64,000 nucleotides of DNA from Pseudomonas asplenii (GTDB lineage Bacteria > Pseudomonadota > Gammaproteobacteria > Pseudomonadales > Pseudomonadaceae). Where the stretch lies: assembly GCF_900105475.1 (NCBI RefSeq), contig NZ_LT629777.1, positions 2,728,001 to 2,792,000 on the forward strand, read 5' to 3'. The translations under genes were made by a program, and so were the position numbers. Of this stretch, positions 1-7,943 are shown piece after piece (within the stretch, counting starts at the first letter, position 1; the number at the start of each line of letters is the position of its first letter). Below the pieces are notes generated by a model, which was not told where the DNA came from, searched no databases, and saw nothing but the letters and a program-made list of their open reading frames with translations.

Positions 1-442
1 ACAGATCGCGCAATTGCTGGTATTCGGTCTGCTGCGGGGCGCTGCAGGACCGTGCATGCTCGTCGAAGGTGTGCTGGGCGGTCTTGAAGTACTCGTAGCA
101 GGCCTGCGCCTCTTTTTTGTCGAGATTGCCCGGTTCCTTGGCCGTGATGCTCAACAACAGTAACTGCCGGTGAAGCTTTTGCAGGGAGGCGGGCGGGGGC
201 GAGGGACTGTCCGCCAGTTTATCCAGGACGAACCTGGAGAGGTCGCCCACGGTGGCGCGATCACCTTCCTCAAGGGGCGGAGCCGAACCTTGCAGGTGGT
301 CGACCAGATCCAGCGTGTCAGGGCTCAGCGCAACGGCTTCATTATAATAGGAGTCACTGGGCTTGTAGCTGCACAGCACCGGGGTTGCAGGCAGCTCGGG
401 GTAGAACGCGTGATGGCTGCGCGGGTTCAGGACGAGTTCCAT
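1..442 (-). CDS. Unrecognised protein, third gene of an unknown operon (partial, C-terminus off the left edge)
   Basis: The reading frame starts at the ATG whose complement is 440-442 and stays open to base 1, giving at least 147 residues. The protein begins MELVLNPRSHHAFYPELPA and has a proline-rich stretch (SPSPPPA) near residue 80, followed by a predicted helical part rich in Gln, Leu and Lys. I see no signal peptide or membrane segment, so it is probably cytoplasmic or exported by a leaderless route. It starts 6 bases after the stop of the 119-residue gene upstream, so the two are almost certainly co-transcribed. Two small proteins ahead of a larger one resembles a chaperone-effector layout of type III secretion, but no family motif confirms this. 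Confidence 0.5.
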   Translation of the reverse strand, partial: MELVLNPRSHHAFYPELPATPVLCSYKPSDSYYNEAVALSPDTLDLVDHLQGSAPPLEEGDRATVGDLSRFVLDKLADSPSPPPASLQKLHRQLLLLSITAKEPGNLDKKEAQACYEYFKTAQHTFDEHARSCSAPQQTEYQQLRDL

Positions 443-448
443 GGTAGT

Positions 449-808
449 TCACTCCTGGACCTGGTGTGCGCTCGCACAGCGCTGCAGGAAAACAGTGCAG
501 GTGGCGAGGATGCTGGCTCTTTCGCCGCTACAGGGCTCGACGAACAGGGCCCTGGCCGCCTGCTCACGGAACCAGGTATCGAACAGCAGCATCACCGGCT
601 CACCGGGACCGCGGGCGATGAAGTCCGTCGAGCCGCCAGCGCTCTGCGCGCCGGGGCGGGCCAGCATCAGCAGCAGCGTGGGCCGGTTGTACTCCAGCCA
701 CAGCTGGTGTTGGTTCAGCTCGGTGCTCAGTTGGAAGTAATCGGCCGGGTGGTCCGGCAATTGGTTATGCAGAAGGCGGATCAGGTCATCACGGATGGCT
801 TCGGACAT
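449..808 (-). CDS. Small protein of unknown function (119 aa)
   Basis: This is the middle gene of a tight minus-strand operon: 15 bases after the 138-residue gene and 6 bases before the next. The product MSEAIRDDLIRLLHNQLPDH... is 119 residues with an N-terminal amphipathic helix, then alternating hydrophobic strand-like segments (LWLEYNRPTLLLMLA, PVMLLFDTWF). No signal peptide is visible. Its size and alpha/beta character are compatible with a small secretion chaperone of the CesT type, but I see no diagnostic residue, so this is only a suggestion. The overlapping plus-strand frames in this stretch look like shadows. Confidence 0.55.
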   Translation of the reverse strand: MSEAIRDDLIRLLHNQLPDHPADYFQLSTELNQHQLWLEYNRPTLLLMLARPGAQSAGGSTDFIARGPGEPVMLLFDTWFREQAARALFVEPCSGERASILATCTVFLQRCASAHQVQE

Positions 809-823
809 GGCCGAGGTCCTGTG

Positions 824-1240
824 TCAGTAGACAGTCTGTTTGGCGGCGGAGGAAAGGTTGAAAAAGGCGGTCAGGTCTTGCAGGACCTGCTGCTGGCAGA
901 GGCTGGCGCTGATCAGGCCCCTGACCACCGGCGTGGCGTCCCCGCAGTCGATACTCATGTAGTTGCGGCACAGGCTCAGGTTCAGCTTCTGCCAGTGCTG
1001 GGCCGTGACATGTTCGAGGCCTCGCAGTAGGCGGTTGATCCGGTAGCCGTCGGCGTATTCGAGGGTGCACGGGTCGCCATCGAGGGTGCGCAGGTGCAAG
1101 CGGTCATCCTGCCGGCGGACCGCAATCCGCAGGTCGCCGGCCAGGCATTGCTGCAATGCACTCAAGGGTTCGAGGGGCGCCGGGGTGAGCAGGTTGGCGC
1201 AAAGACTACGGCGTCTGTGCAGTTCGAGAGACAGGTTCAT
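824..1240 (-). CDS. Small protein of unknown function (138 aa), first gene of the operon
   Basis: The first visible gene of a three-gene minus-strand operon. The product MNLSLELHRRRSLCANLLTP... is 138 residues, basic near the N-terminus, with no signal peptide or membrane helix. It contains repeated short hydrophobic and charged segments (LRIAVRRQDDRLHLRTLDGD, CTLEYADGYRINRLLRGLEHV) that suggest a compact alpha/beta fold. I do not recognise the family. The start at 1240 lies about 260 bases from the divergent efflux operon, and the spacer probably holds promoters for both directions. A type III secretion chaperone is one possible role. Confidence 0.55.
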   Translation of the reverse strand: MNLSLELHRRRSLCANLLTPAPLEPLSALQQCLAGDLRIAVRRQDDRLHLRTLDGDPCTLEYADGYRINRLLRGLEHVTAQHWQKLNLSLCRNYMSIDCGDATPVVRGLISASLCQQQVLQDLTAFFNLSSAAKQTVY

Positions 1241-1502
1241 GGGACGCCTCTGACTGGTGATTTTTATTGTCAGTCTGGTGACAACGTCGGTGTGGATTCA
1301 GACTGGCATGGCGGTCGGGCCGCCAATATCACAATTCGCTCATCGACCCGCTGGCTTCGGCCTGTTTTTTCGCCACGGCAGGCAACGGATTATCGCGGGA
1401 ACGGTAACAAATATTCGCAGGAATCCACGCTTATCGCCGTGCCGGGCGCCCCCTAGAATTGCCGCTCCAAAGCTTCTTCATCCACGTCGGGAATTCGCAG
1501 CA

Positions 1503-3014
1503 GTGCCGCGTCGCATCAACAGAGAGTTGAAGACTCTCAGTGTTTGGGTTTTATCCTTGGCAATCGGCGGCTGCATCGGAACCGGAGGTATTGTCCCCCA
1601 AGGCAAGAGGCTCGCCGCCAATACCCTGGCCACCGACGAAGCGATCCAGAGCGCCGCTCGCGACGCGCATTGGCCGACGGCCCGCTGGTGGCAGGCGTAC
1701 GGCGACCCGCAACTCGATCAATGGCTAGACCAGGCCCTGCAAGGCAGCCCGAGCCTGGCCATGGCCGCTGCCCGGGTGCGCCAGGCCAGGGCCATGGCCG
1801 GCCTGGCCGAAGCGGCCGAGTCGCTGCAGGTCAACGGCGAGTCGAGCCTCAAGCGCCATAAATGGGCCACGGATCAGTTCTATGGTCCCGGCGAACTGGC
1901 CGGTTCCAACACCTGGGACAACAATGCGGCGCTGGGCCTGAGTTATTCCCTCGACCTCTGGGGACGCGAGCGCAATGCCAGCGAGCGCGCCGTGGACCTG
2001 GCGCACATGAGCGCCGCCGAAGAGCGTCAGGCTCGGCTCGAGCTGCAGGACAACATCGTCCGCGCCTACATCCAGCTGTCGCTGCACTATGCCCAGCGCG
2101 ATATCGTCGAGGCGACCCTGGCCCAGCAGACGCAGATTTTCGACTTGGCGCAGCGGCGTCTGGCCGGTGGTATCGGTACCCAGTTCGAAGTCAGCCAGGC
2201 CCAGGCGCCCTTGCCGGAAACCCACCGGCAACTCGATGCGCTGGACGAGGAAATCGCCCTGACCCGCAACCAACTGGCGGCCCTGGCCGGTTTCGGCCCG
2301 GGTGAGGGTGCCCGTCTCAAGCGTCCTACGCTGTCCCTGCGCAGCGCACTGAAACTACCGTCGGCGTTGCCGGTCGAGCTGCTCGGCCAGCGCCCCGATG
2401 TGGTTGCCAGCCGCTGGCAGGTCGCGGCCCAGGCCCGGGGTATCGATGTCGCCCACGCCGGTTTCTACCCCAATGTCGACCTGGTCGGCAGCCTCGGCTA
2501 CATGGCTACCGGCGGTGGCATGCTGGAATTTCTCGCCGGCAAGAAATTCAACTACAGCGTTGGCCCGGCGATCTCCCTGCCGATCTTCGATGGCGGTCGC
2601 CTGCGCGCCGAACTGGGTGAAGCGGCCGCCGGTTACGACATTGCGGTGGCCCACTACAACCAGACTCTGATCAATGCGCTCAAGGGTATCTCCGACCGGC
2701 TGATCCGCCGCGAGTCGCTGGACAAGCAGCAGGTGTTTGCCGCCGAGTCGGTGGCGGCGGCGCAGAAGACCTACGATCTGGCGATGATCGCCTACCAGCG
2801 TGGCCTCACCGATTACCTCAATGTGCTCAATGCCCAGACCCTGCTGTTCCACCAGCAACAGCTCGAACAGCAAGTCCAGGCCGCCCGCCTGAGTGCCCAC
2901 GCCGAACTGGTCACCGCCCTCGGCGGCGGCCTCGGCGCGGGCAACGATGTGCCGGCAGCGGAGCTTGGCGTGCCGTCCAAACCACCCGCCGTGATGGCCG
3001 CCTTCGATCACTGA
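1503..3014 (+). CDS. RND/NodT-family efflux outer-membrane lipoprotein
   Basis: This is a TolC-like outer-membrane channel that would let the inner-membrane parts encoded downstream expel substrate across the envelope. From the GTG at 1503 it is 503 residues, normal for the family. The N-terminus has a lipoprotein signal ending in LAIGGC, so the cysteine is probably lipidated. Two repeated OEP domains follow: the first covers roughly residues 65-270 (LDQWLDQALQGSPSLAMAAARVRQARA), the second contains the typical LLGQRPDVVASRWQVAAQ and YPNVDLVGSLG motifs. A longer frame reaches back to 1257, but only starts near 1503 or the TTG at 1527 place the signal peptide at the N-terminus. A GGGAA stretch sits about 9 bases before the GTG. 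The next gene begins 10 bases downstream. Confidence 0.9.
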   Translation: MPRRINRELKTLSVWVLSLAIGGCIGTGGIVPQGKRLAANTLATDEAIQSAARDAHWPTARWWQAYGDPQLDQWLDQALQGSPSLAMAAARVRQARAMAGLAEAAESLQVNGESSLKRHKWATDQFYGPGELAGSNTWDNNAALGLSYSLDLWGRERNASERAVDLAHMSAAEERQARLELQDNIVRAYIQLSLHYAQRDIVEATLAQQTQIFDLAQRRLAGGIGTQFEVSQAQAPLPETHRQLDALDEEIALTRNQLAALAGFGPGEGARLKRPTLSLRSALKLPSALPVELLGQRPDVVASRWQVAAQARGIDVAHAGFYPNVDLVGSLGYMATGGGMLEFLAGKKFNYSVGPAISLPIFDGGRLRAELGEAAAGYDIAVAHYNQTLINALKGISDRLIRRESLDKQQVFAAESVAAAQKTYDLAMIAYQRGLTDYLNVLNAQTLLFHQQQLEQQVQAARLSAHAELVTALGGGLGAGNDVPAAELGVPSKPPAVMAAFDH

Positions 3015-3024
3015 GACTTCCCCC

Positions 3025-5211
3025 ATGACTCCCTTGCCCGCCCCGGTGCGCTGGCTGTATTCCCTCGAATGGCGTCGCGGTTTCTTTGACTGGGCGCGTA
3101 GTGATGGCGTGACCTGGGTCTACATTTTCAAGGTTCTCACTGCCGCCTTCCTGACCCTCTGGCTGGCCATGCGCCTGGAGCTGCCGCAACCGCGCACGGC
3201 GATGATCACCGTGTTCATCGTCATGCAGCCGCAGAGCGGCCACGTGTTCGCCAAGAGCTTCTACCGCCTGCTCGGCACCCTGGCCGGCTCGGCAGTGATG
3301 GTGCTGCTGATCGCCCTGTTCGCGCAAAACACCGAGCTGTTTCTCGGTGCTTTGGCGATCTGGGTCGGCGTCTGCTCGGCGGGTGCGGCGCGCAACCGCA
3401 ATTTTCGCGCCTACGGTTTTGTGCTTGCCGGCTACACCGCGGCGATGGTCGGCCTGCCGGCCCTGGCGCACCCGGAAGGGGCGTTCATGGCGGCAGTGTG
3501 GCGGGTGCTGGAGATTTCCCTGGGGCTGGTCTGCTCGACCTTCGTCAGCGCCGCGATTCTCCCGCAGAGTGCCAGCGCGGCCATGCGCAATGCGCTCTAC
3601 CAGCGTTTTGGCGCCTTTGCCGGATTTGTCAGCAGCGGCTTGCGTGGCCCGCATGCCAGCGCGGCATTCGAGACCGCGAACCTCGGCTTCATCGCCCAGG
3701 CCGTGGGCATCGAAGGCCTGCGCAGCGTCACCGTGTTCGAAGACCCGCACATGCGTCGGCGCAATGGTCGCCTGAACCGGCTCAACAGCGAGTTCATGAC
3801 CCTGACCACCCGCTTCAATGCCTTGCATCAACTGATTGAACGCTTGCACGGTGACCAGGCGTCGAGGGTCTTCGCCACCATCGAGCCGGGCTTCCAGGGC
3901 CTCGCCGAACGGCTCGACGGCTTTGCCGAGCGGGGTCTGACCGACGCCGATGCCGCACGCCTGGCGCAGCACTTGGCCGACTACAAGGCGAGCCTGCCGG
4001 AACAGGTCCGCAGCCTGCGCTCGGCGTTCCTGGAAAGCGAGCCGGACGAAGCCGACCTGCTGGATTTCCACACCGCCTTCGAACTGCTCTACCGCTTCGT
4101 CGAGGAATTGCACAGCTATGCGCTGACCCACGCGTCCCTGGCCGAGCACCGCCATGAACGCGAGCAGTGGGATGAGCCCTACGTGCCCAAGACCAACTGG
4201 CTGGCGGCCTCGGCGTCGGGTATCCGTGCCGCGTTCATCCTGTTGGTGCTGGGCAGCTATTGGGTCGCTACCGCCTGGCCGAGCGGGGCGACCATGACTC
4301 TGATCGCCGCCGCCACGGTCGGCCTGTCGGCGGCGACGCCGAACCCCAAGCGCATGTCGTTCCAGATGGCCTGCGGGACCTTTCTCGGTGCGCTGATCGG
4401 TTTTGGCGAAATGTTCTTCGTGTTCCCCTGGATCGACGGCTTCCCATTGTTGTGCCTGGTGCTCGCGCCGGTGTTCGTGTTCGGCGCGTTCCTTGCGTCG
4501 CGTCCGGCCTACATGGGCGTGGGGGTGGGCCTGCTGATCTTCTTCAGCACCGGCTCGGTGCCGGACAACCTGACGATCTACAACCCCTACACCTTCATCA
4601 ACGACTACCTCGGCATGGTCATGGGCATGCTGGTGTGTGCGGCGGCGGGGGCGATCATCCTGCCGCCCAACAGCCGCTGGCTATGGCGCCGGCTGGAGCA
4701 GGACCTGCGCGAGCAGGTAGTGTTCGCCATCAGCGGCAAGCTCAAGGGCCTCGGTTCGGCGTTCGAGAGCGGCACCCGCGACCTGCTGCACCAGGCCTAC
4801 GGTTTCGCTGCGGGCCAGCCGCAGGTACAGAGTGCGCTGCTGCGCTGGATGTTCGTGGTGCTGGAGGTCGGCCACGCGGTCATCGAGTTGCGCAAGGAGC
4901 AGGCGATTTTGCCGGTGCATCCGGCCTACGCCGAATCCCAGCCGTGGCGCCAGTCGATCCGGGTCATGGGTCGTTCGCTGATGCGCCTGTTCATCCAGCC
5001 CAGCGCCAGCAACCTGGAGCGTGCGCTGGTGGCGGTGGATCACGCCATCAGCCGGGCCCAGGCCAGCGACGAACCTTTTGCCCCGCATTTCGACACCTCG
5101 GTGCTGCGCCGGGTGCTGAGCTACCTGCACTTCATCCGCACCTCACTGCTGGACCCGCATTCGCCGCTGGCAGCCCTGGGCCGCCCACAAGGAAACTTCC
5201 ATGCTGCGTGA
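3025..5211 (+). CDS. FUSC-family efflux inner-membrane protein (AaeB-like)
   Basis: A 728-residue inner-membrane protein of the fusaric acid resistance / aromatic acid exporter family (E. coli AaeB is the best-known relative). It has two membrane clusters, at about residues 30-180 and 395-550, separated by a soluble helical region of about 200 residues, with a further soluble C-terminal part. Family-like features include the early PQPRTAMITVFIVMQPQSGHVFAKSFYRLLGTLAG motif and a matching repeat after residue 400 (SAATPNPKRMSFQMACGTFLG). It lies between the outer-membrane factor and a DUF1656 gene whose start overlaps its 3' end by 11 bases. Likely substrates are aromatic acids or drugs, but the sequence does not specify them. 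Confidence 0.88.
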   Translation: MTPLPAPVRWLYSLEWRRGFFDWARSDGVTWVYIFKVLTAAFLTLWLAMRLELPQPRTAMITVFIVMQPQSGHVFAKSFYRLLGTLAGSAVMVLLIALFAQNTELFLGALAIWVGVCSAGAARNRNFRAYGFVLAGYTAAMVGLPALAHPEGAFMAAVWRVLEISLGLVCSTFVSAAILPQSASAAMRNALYQRFGAFAGFVSSGLRGPHASAAFETANLGFIAQAVGIEGLRSVTVFEDPHMRRRNGRLNRLNSEFMTLTTRFNALHQLIERLHGDQASRVFATIEPGFQGLAERLDGFAERGLTDADAARLAQHLADYKASLPEQVRSLRSAFLESEPDEADLLDFHTAFELLYRFVEELHSYALTHASLAEHRHEREQWDEPYVPKTNWLAASASGIRAAFILLVLGSYWVATAWPSGATMTLIAAATVGLSAATPNPKRMSFQMACGTFLGALIGFGEMFFVFPWIDGFPLLCLVLAPVFVFGAFLASRPAYMGVGVGLLIFFSTGSVPDNLTIYNPYTFINDYLGMVMGMLVCAAAGAIILPPNSRWLWRRLEQDLREQVVFAISGKLKGLGSAFESGTRDLLHQAYGFAAGQPQVQSALLRWMFVVLEVGHAVIELRKEQAILPVHPAYAESQPWRQSIRVMGRSLMRLFIQPSASNLERALVAVDHAISRAQASDEPFAPHFDTSVLRRVLSYLHFIRTSLLDPHSPLAALGRPQGNFHAA

Positions 5212-5401
5212 AATAGCCTTCCACGGCCTCTACCTACCGACTGTGACCCTGGTGTTCCTGGTCGCCGCAGGCGTCGGCTGGGCGCTCGACCGTTTTATCG
5301 CCAGCCATGACCTGTACCGCTTTTTCTGGCATCCGGCGCTGCTGCGTCTGAGCCTGTTCAGCTGCATCTTCGGCGCCCTGGCGCTCACTGTTTACCGTTG
5401 A
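5201..5401 (+). CDS. DUF1656 small membrane protein (AaeX-like)
   Basis: A 66-residue protein with two hydrophobic helices (LPTVTLVFLVAAGVGWALD and LLRLSLFSCIFGALALTVY), typical of the DUF1656 family that accompanies FUSC and HlyD efflux genes. Its ATG overlaps the end of the FUSC gene by 11 bases, and an AAGGAA ribosome-binding site lies just upstream inside that gene, pointing to translational coupling. It probably sits in the inner membrane beside the exporter. No biochemical role is established for the family as far as I know. Confidence 0.85.
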   Translation: MLREIAFHGLYLPTVTLVFLVAAGVGWALDRFIASHDLYRFFWHPALLRLSLFSCIFGALALTVYR

Positions 5402-5411
5402 GAACGATCTG

Positions 5412-6272
5412 ATGAAAAAGCTTTTCAGCCTGCTCGCCACCTTGCTGGTCCTGGCCCTCGCGATCTGGATCGGCCGGTTGCTGTGGGTGCAGTACATGGA
5501 AACTCCCTGGACCCGTGACGGCCGGGTGCGCGCCGACATCATCAACGTCGCGGCAGACGTCACCGGCGAGGTGGTGGACGTGCCGGTGCGCGACAACCAG
5601 ATCGTGAAGAAGGGTGACCTGCTGATGCAGATCGACCCCGAGCACTACCGCATCGCCGTCAAGCAGGCGCAATCGCTGGTGGATTCGCGCAAGGCCACCT
5701 GGGAGATGCGCAAGGTCAACGCCCATCGCCGTGCCGACCTGGACAGCCTGGTGATTTCCAGGGAAAGCCGTGACGACGCCGGCAACCTCGCCGATGCGGC
5801 CCTGGCCGACTACCAGCAGGCCCAGGCGCAACTGGAAGCGGCACAACTGAACCTGGCGCGGACCCAGGTGCGGGCGGCAGTGGACGGTTACGTCACCAAC
5901 CTCAACGTGCACCGCGGCGACTATGCACGCATGGGCGAGGCGAAGATGGCGGTGGTCGACATGAACTCGTTCTGGGTCTATGGCTTCTTCGAAGAGACCA
6001 AGCTGCCCCATGTGAAGGTCGGTGATCCGGCGGACTTGCAACTGATGAGCGGGCAGGTGCTCAAGGGCCATGTGGAGAGCATCTCGCGAGGCATCTACGA
6101 CCGCGACAATCCCGAGAGCCGCGAGCTGATCGCCGACGTCAACCCGACCTTCAACTGGGTGCGTCTGGCCCAGCGGGTGCCGGTGCGGATTCACATCGAT
6201 GAGGTGCCGGACGGTGTGTTGTTGGCGGCGGGGATCACCTGCACGGTGGTGGTCAAGCCGACGGCGGAGTGA
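5412..6272 (+). CDS. HlyD-family periplasmic adaptor of the efflux operon
   Basis: A 286-residue membrane-fusion protein: one N-terminal membrane anchor (residues 4-27), a lipoyl/barrel-sandwich half (INVAADVTGEVVDVPVRDNQIVKKGDLLMQID), a short helical hairpin (about residues 75-145), the second lipoyl half (ARTQVRAAVDGYVTNLNVHRGDY) and a beta-barrel domain. It resembles AaeA and EmrA-type adaptors and would join the FUSC protein to the outer-membrane lipoprotein. It is the last gene of the operon, 10 bases after the DUF1656 gene, and is followed by a REP-like inverted repeat that may mark the transcript end. Confidence 0.9.
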   Translation: MKKLFSLLATLLVLALAIWIGRLLWVQYMETPWTRDGRVRADIINVAADVTGEVVDVPVRDNQIVKKGDLLMQIDPEHYRIAVKQAQSLVDSRKATWEMRKVNAHRRADLDSLVISRESRDDAGNLADAALADYQQAQAQLEAAQLNLARTQVRAAVDGYVTNLNVHRGDYARMGEAKMAVVDMNSFWVYGFFEETKLPHVKVGDPADLQLMSGQVLKGHVESISRGIYDRDNPESRELIADVNPTFNWVRLAQRVPVRIHIDEVPDGVLLAAGITCTVVVKPTAE

Positions 6273-6290
6273 CTGGGGGCATGACTCACC

Positions 6291-6372
6291 GGCCTCTTCG
6301 CGAGCAAGCCCGCTCCCACAAGGCTCGCCTGTACACAACATACAAGGAGCAGGGCTTGCCCGCGAAGAGGCC
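6291..6372. repeat. REP-like inverted pair after the efflux operon
   Basis: The sequence GGCCTCTTCGCG at 6291-6302 is exactly complementary to CGCGAAGAGGCC at 6361-6372. Each flank carries the REP core (GCGAGCAAGCCCGCTCC and GGAGCAGGGCTTGCCCGCG). This is the paired REP layout common between Pseudomonas genes. It lies between the convergent efflux operon and the SnoaL-like gene, where it could protect mRNA ends or stop transcription in both directions. Confidence 0.85.
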
Positions 6373-6409
6373 CCCGAGACTTGTCCATGATCACAACGAG
6401 AAAAGCGTT

Positions 6410-6808
6410 TCAGCCTTGAGTGAAGGTCTCATGCAGGTGACGCCATAGCACCCGGCCGTCCGCGGTTTTTTCAAACACGACGGTCGAGAGGCGATCGGTC
6501 TTTGTTCCGGAGTCATCAGCCTGCCACTCACGGTAATGCAGGGTGGCACCTGCATCGTGCAGGGCGACTACTTCCAGTTCACCCAGGGTGATACGGCATC
6601 CCGACCGACGTCCACCCGCACTGGCGAACAATTCGGCCAACCCCGATTTGTCCAGTTGCCTGCCCGCCGGAGTCACCATCGAAAATTCCGGCGAGAACCT
6701 TGCCAGCAGCGGTTCCAGAACGGCCTTCGTCACCTTGCCGGCAAACCATTGCTCGATGATCTCGTGGGTTTCGATCACTTGATCGAGATAAGGCGTCTTG
6801 TCGTTCAT
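6410..6808 (-). CDS. SnoaL-like / DUF4440 family protein
   Basis: From the ATG at 6808 this is 132 residues. AAGGA lies about 9 bases upstream. The pattern is that of the NTF2-like fold: an N-terminal helix (TPYLDQVIETHEIIEQWFAGKV), then a curved sheet with ARFSPEFSMVTPAGRQLDKSGLAELFASAGG, LHYREWQADDSG and RLSTVVFEK. Proteins of this family act as small enzymes or binding proteins, and the substrate cannot be told. Its start codon overlaps the stop of the upstream short gene (ATGA at 6805-6808), so translation is probably coupled. The frame continues upstream of 6808, but that part is out of context with the fold. Confidence 0.75.
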   Translation of the reverse strand: MNDKTPYLDQVIETHEIIEQWFAGKVTKAVLEPLLARFSPEFSMVTPAGRQLDKSGLAELFASAGGRRSGCRITLGELEVVALHDAGATLHYREWQADDSGTKTDRLSTVVFEKTADGRVLWRHLHETFTQG

Positions 6809-6954
6809 GCGGGTTTTCCTTGTGGGGTAGTCAGCAGGGCCAGCACCGCTGGCGTATCGAGGCGCAGGGCGACGAACCTGTTCACCAGGTCCAGGGAAAA
6901 ACCCAGCAAGTACACCAGCGCGATTTTCGAGCGATAGCTCATGGCGGGCTCCAT
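6805..6954 (-). pseudogene. N-terminal remnant of an MFS transporter (49 codons)
   Basis: The minus-strand frame from the ATG at 6954 (or 6942) to the TGA at 6805-6807 encodes MEPAMSYRSKIALVYLLGFS followed by LDLVNRFVALRLDTPAVLALL and stops. The first 30 residues closely resemble the first transmembrane helix of major facilitator transporters (KIALVYLLGFxxDLxNxFxA), after which the similarity is lost. This suggests the 5' end of an MFS gene left after an internal deletion that fused it to the SnoaL-like gene by an ATGA overlap. It might still be translated as a leader, but a working transporter is impossible. The call rests on motif recognition alone. Confidence 0.55.
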
Positions 6955-7016
6955 CGATTGATGAAGACAGGTTATGCGCGCCCCTGGCCTTGGGAAACCG
7001 TGATTTCGCTGCTAGT

Positions 7017-7037
7017 TTGTCAAAGATATTTTGACAA
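7017..7037. promoter_or_regulatory. Inverted repeat, probable LysR-type operator
   Basis: TTGTCAAA at 7017-7024 is complementary to TTTGACAA at 7030-7037 with a five-base spacer. It fits a LysR-type T-N11-A box. It lies 15 bases before the LysR start and about 60 bases before the divergent MFS-remnant start, so it could serve autoregulation and control of the divergent gene. Confidence 0.5.
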
Positions 7038-7052
7038 TCAGCCGGAGCACCC

Positions 7053-7943
7053 ATGGTCAGCCTGGATCGATTCGATACTTTCAAGGCCGTGGTCGAGGCC
7101 GGTTCGCTGACAGCCGCGGCCGAACTGCTGGGGCAGACCCGGGCGGTGGTCAGCTTCAACATCAAGCGTCTGGAAGCTGAGCTGGGCGTGACCCTGCTGA
7201 CCCGCAACACCCGGCGCCTGGCCCTGACCGAAGCCGGCGAGCGCTTCTACGGGCGCTGCCTGAGCATGCTCGAAGAGGCGCGGTTGGCCATCGACGAGGC
7301 TCGTTCGGAGCACACGCAGTTGCGCGGCATGCTGCGCATCACCACCACGGTGGAATACGCACTGGCCAAAGTGGTGCCGGCGCTGGAGCGATTTCGCCAG
7401 TTACACCCGGCGTTGAAGGTACATCTGTCGACGTCGTCGACCCATGCCGACTTGATCTCGGAGCGTTTCGACGTGGCGATTCGCCTGGGACAGGTATCCG
7501 ACTCCAATCACCGGGCCACGCAGTTGGCGACCTTCCGCATTTTCGCCGTGGCCGCACCGGGATTCGTCGCTGGGCTGCCCGGCGCCGACCTGCCGACCTT
7601 TGCCGCGTTGCAGCAGGCGCAGAGCCTGGTCCATGGCCGCCTGGGCGACTTGGCGCTGACCCATGTGTCGAGTGGCGAGCGGTTTGTCTTCCGGCCGCGG
7701 ACTGAGCAGTCACGGATCGTTGCGGACAACTCGTCGGTGCTGCGCGGTTTTGCCCTGGCCGGGCAGGGCGTGGCGATTCTGCCGGACTGGCTGGTGCAGG
7801 AGGACCTGGAGACGGGGCGCCTGTGTCGGCTGATGAGCGATTTCGAGTTTGCCGAACAGGGGGTCTATGCGTTGTACCCGAACACCCGGCACCTTCCGTT
7901 GAAGGTGCGGTTGTTCATCGATTTCATGAAGGAACAGGCCTGA
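7053..7943 (+). CDS. LysR-family transcriptional regulator
   Basis: A 296-residue regulator with the N-terminal winged helix (DRFDTFKAVVEAGSLTAAAELLGQTRAVVSFNIKRLEAELGVTLLTRNTRRLALTEAGERFY, residues 4-66) and a C-terminal effector-binding domain beginning near residue 90. The recognition-helix region (QTRAVVSFNIKRLE) fits the CrgA/DhcR-like subgroup, many of which repress a divergent transporter or oxidoreductase. It is transcribed away from the MFS remnant and SnoaL-like gene, which are likely former targets, and ends exactly where the convergent dehydrogenase gene ends (7943/7944). Confidence 0.9.
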   Translation: MVSLDRFDTFKAVVEAGSLTAAAELLGQTRAVVSFNIKRLEAELGVTLLTRNTRRLALTEAGERFYGRCLSMLEEARLAIDEARSEHTQLRGMLRITTTVEYALAKVVPALERFRQLHPALKVHLSTSSTHADLISERFDVAIRLGQVSDSNHRATQLATFRIFAVAAPGFVAGLPGADLPTFAALQQAQSLVHGRLGDLALTHVSSGERFVFRPRTEQSRIVADNSSVLRGFALAGQGVAILPDWLVQEDLETGRLCRLMSDFEFAEQGVYALYPNTRHLPLKVRLFIDFMKEQA

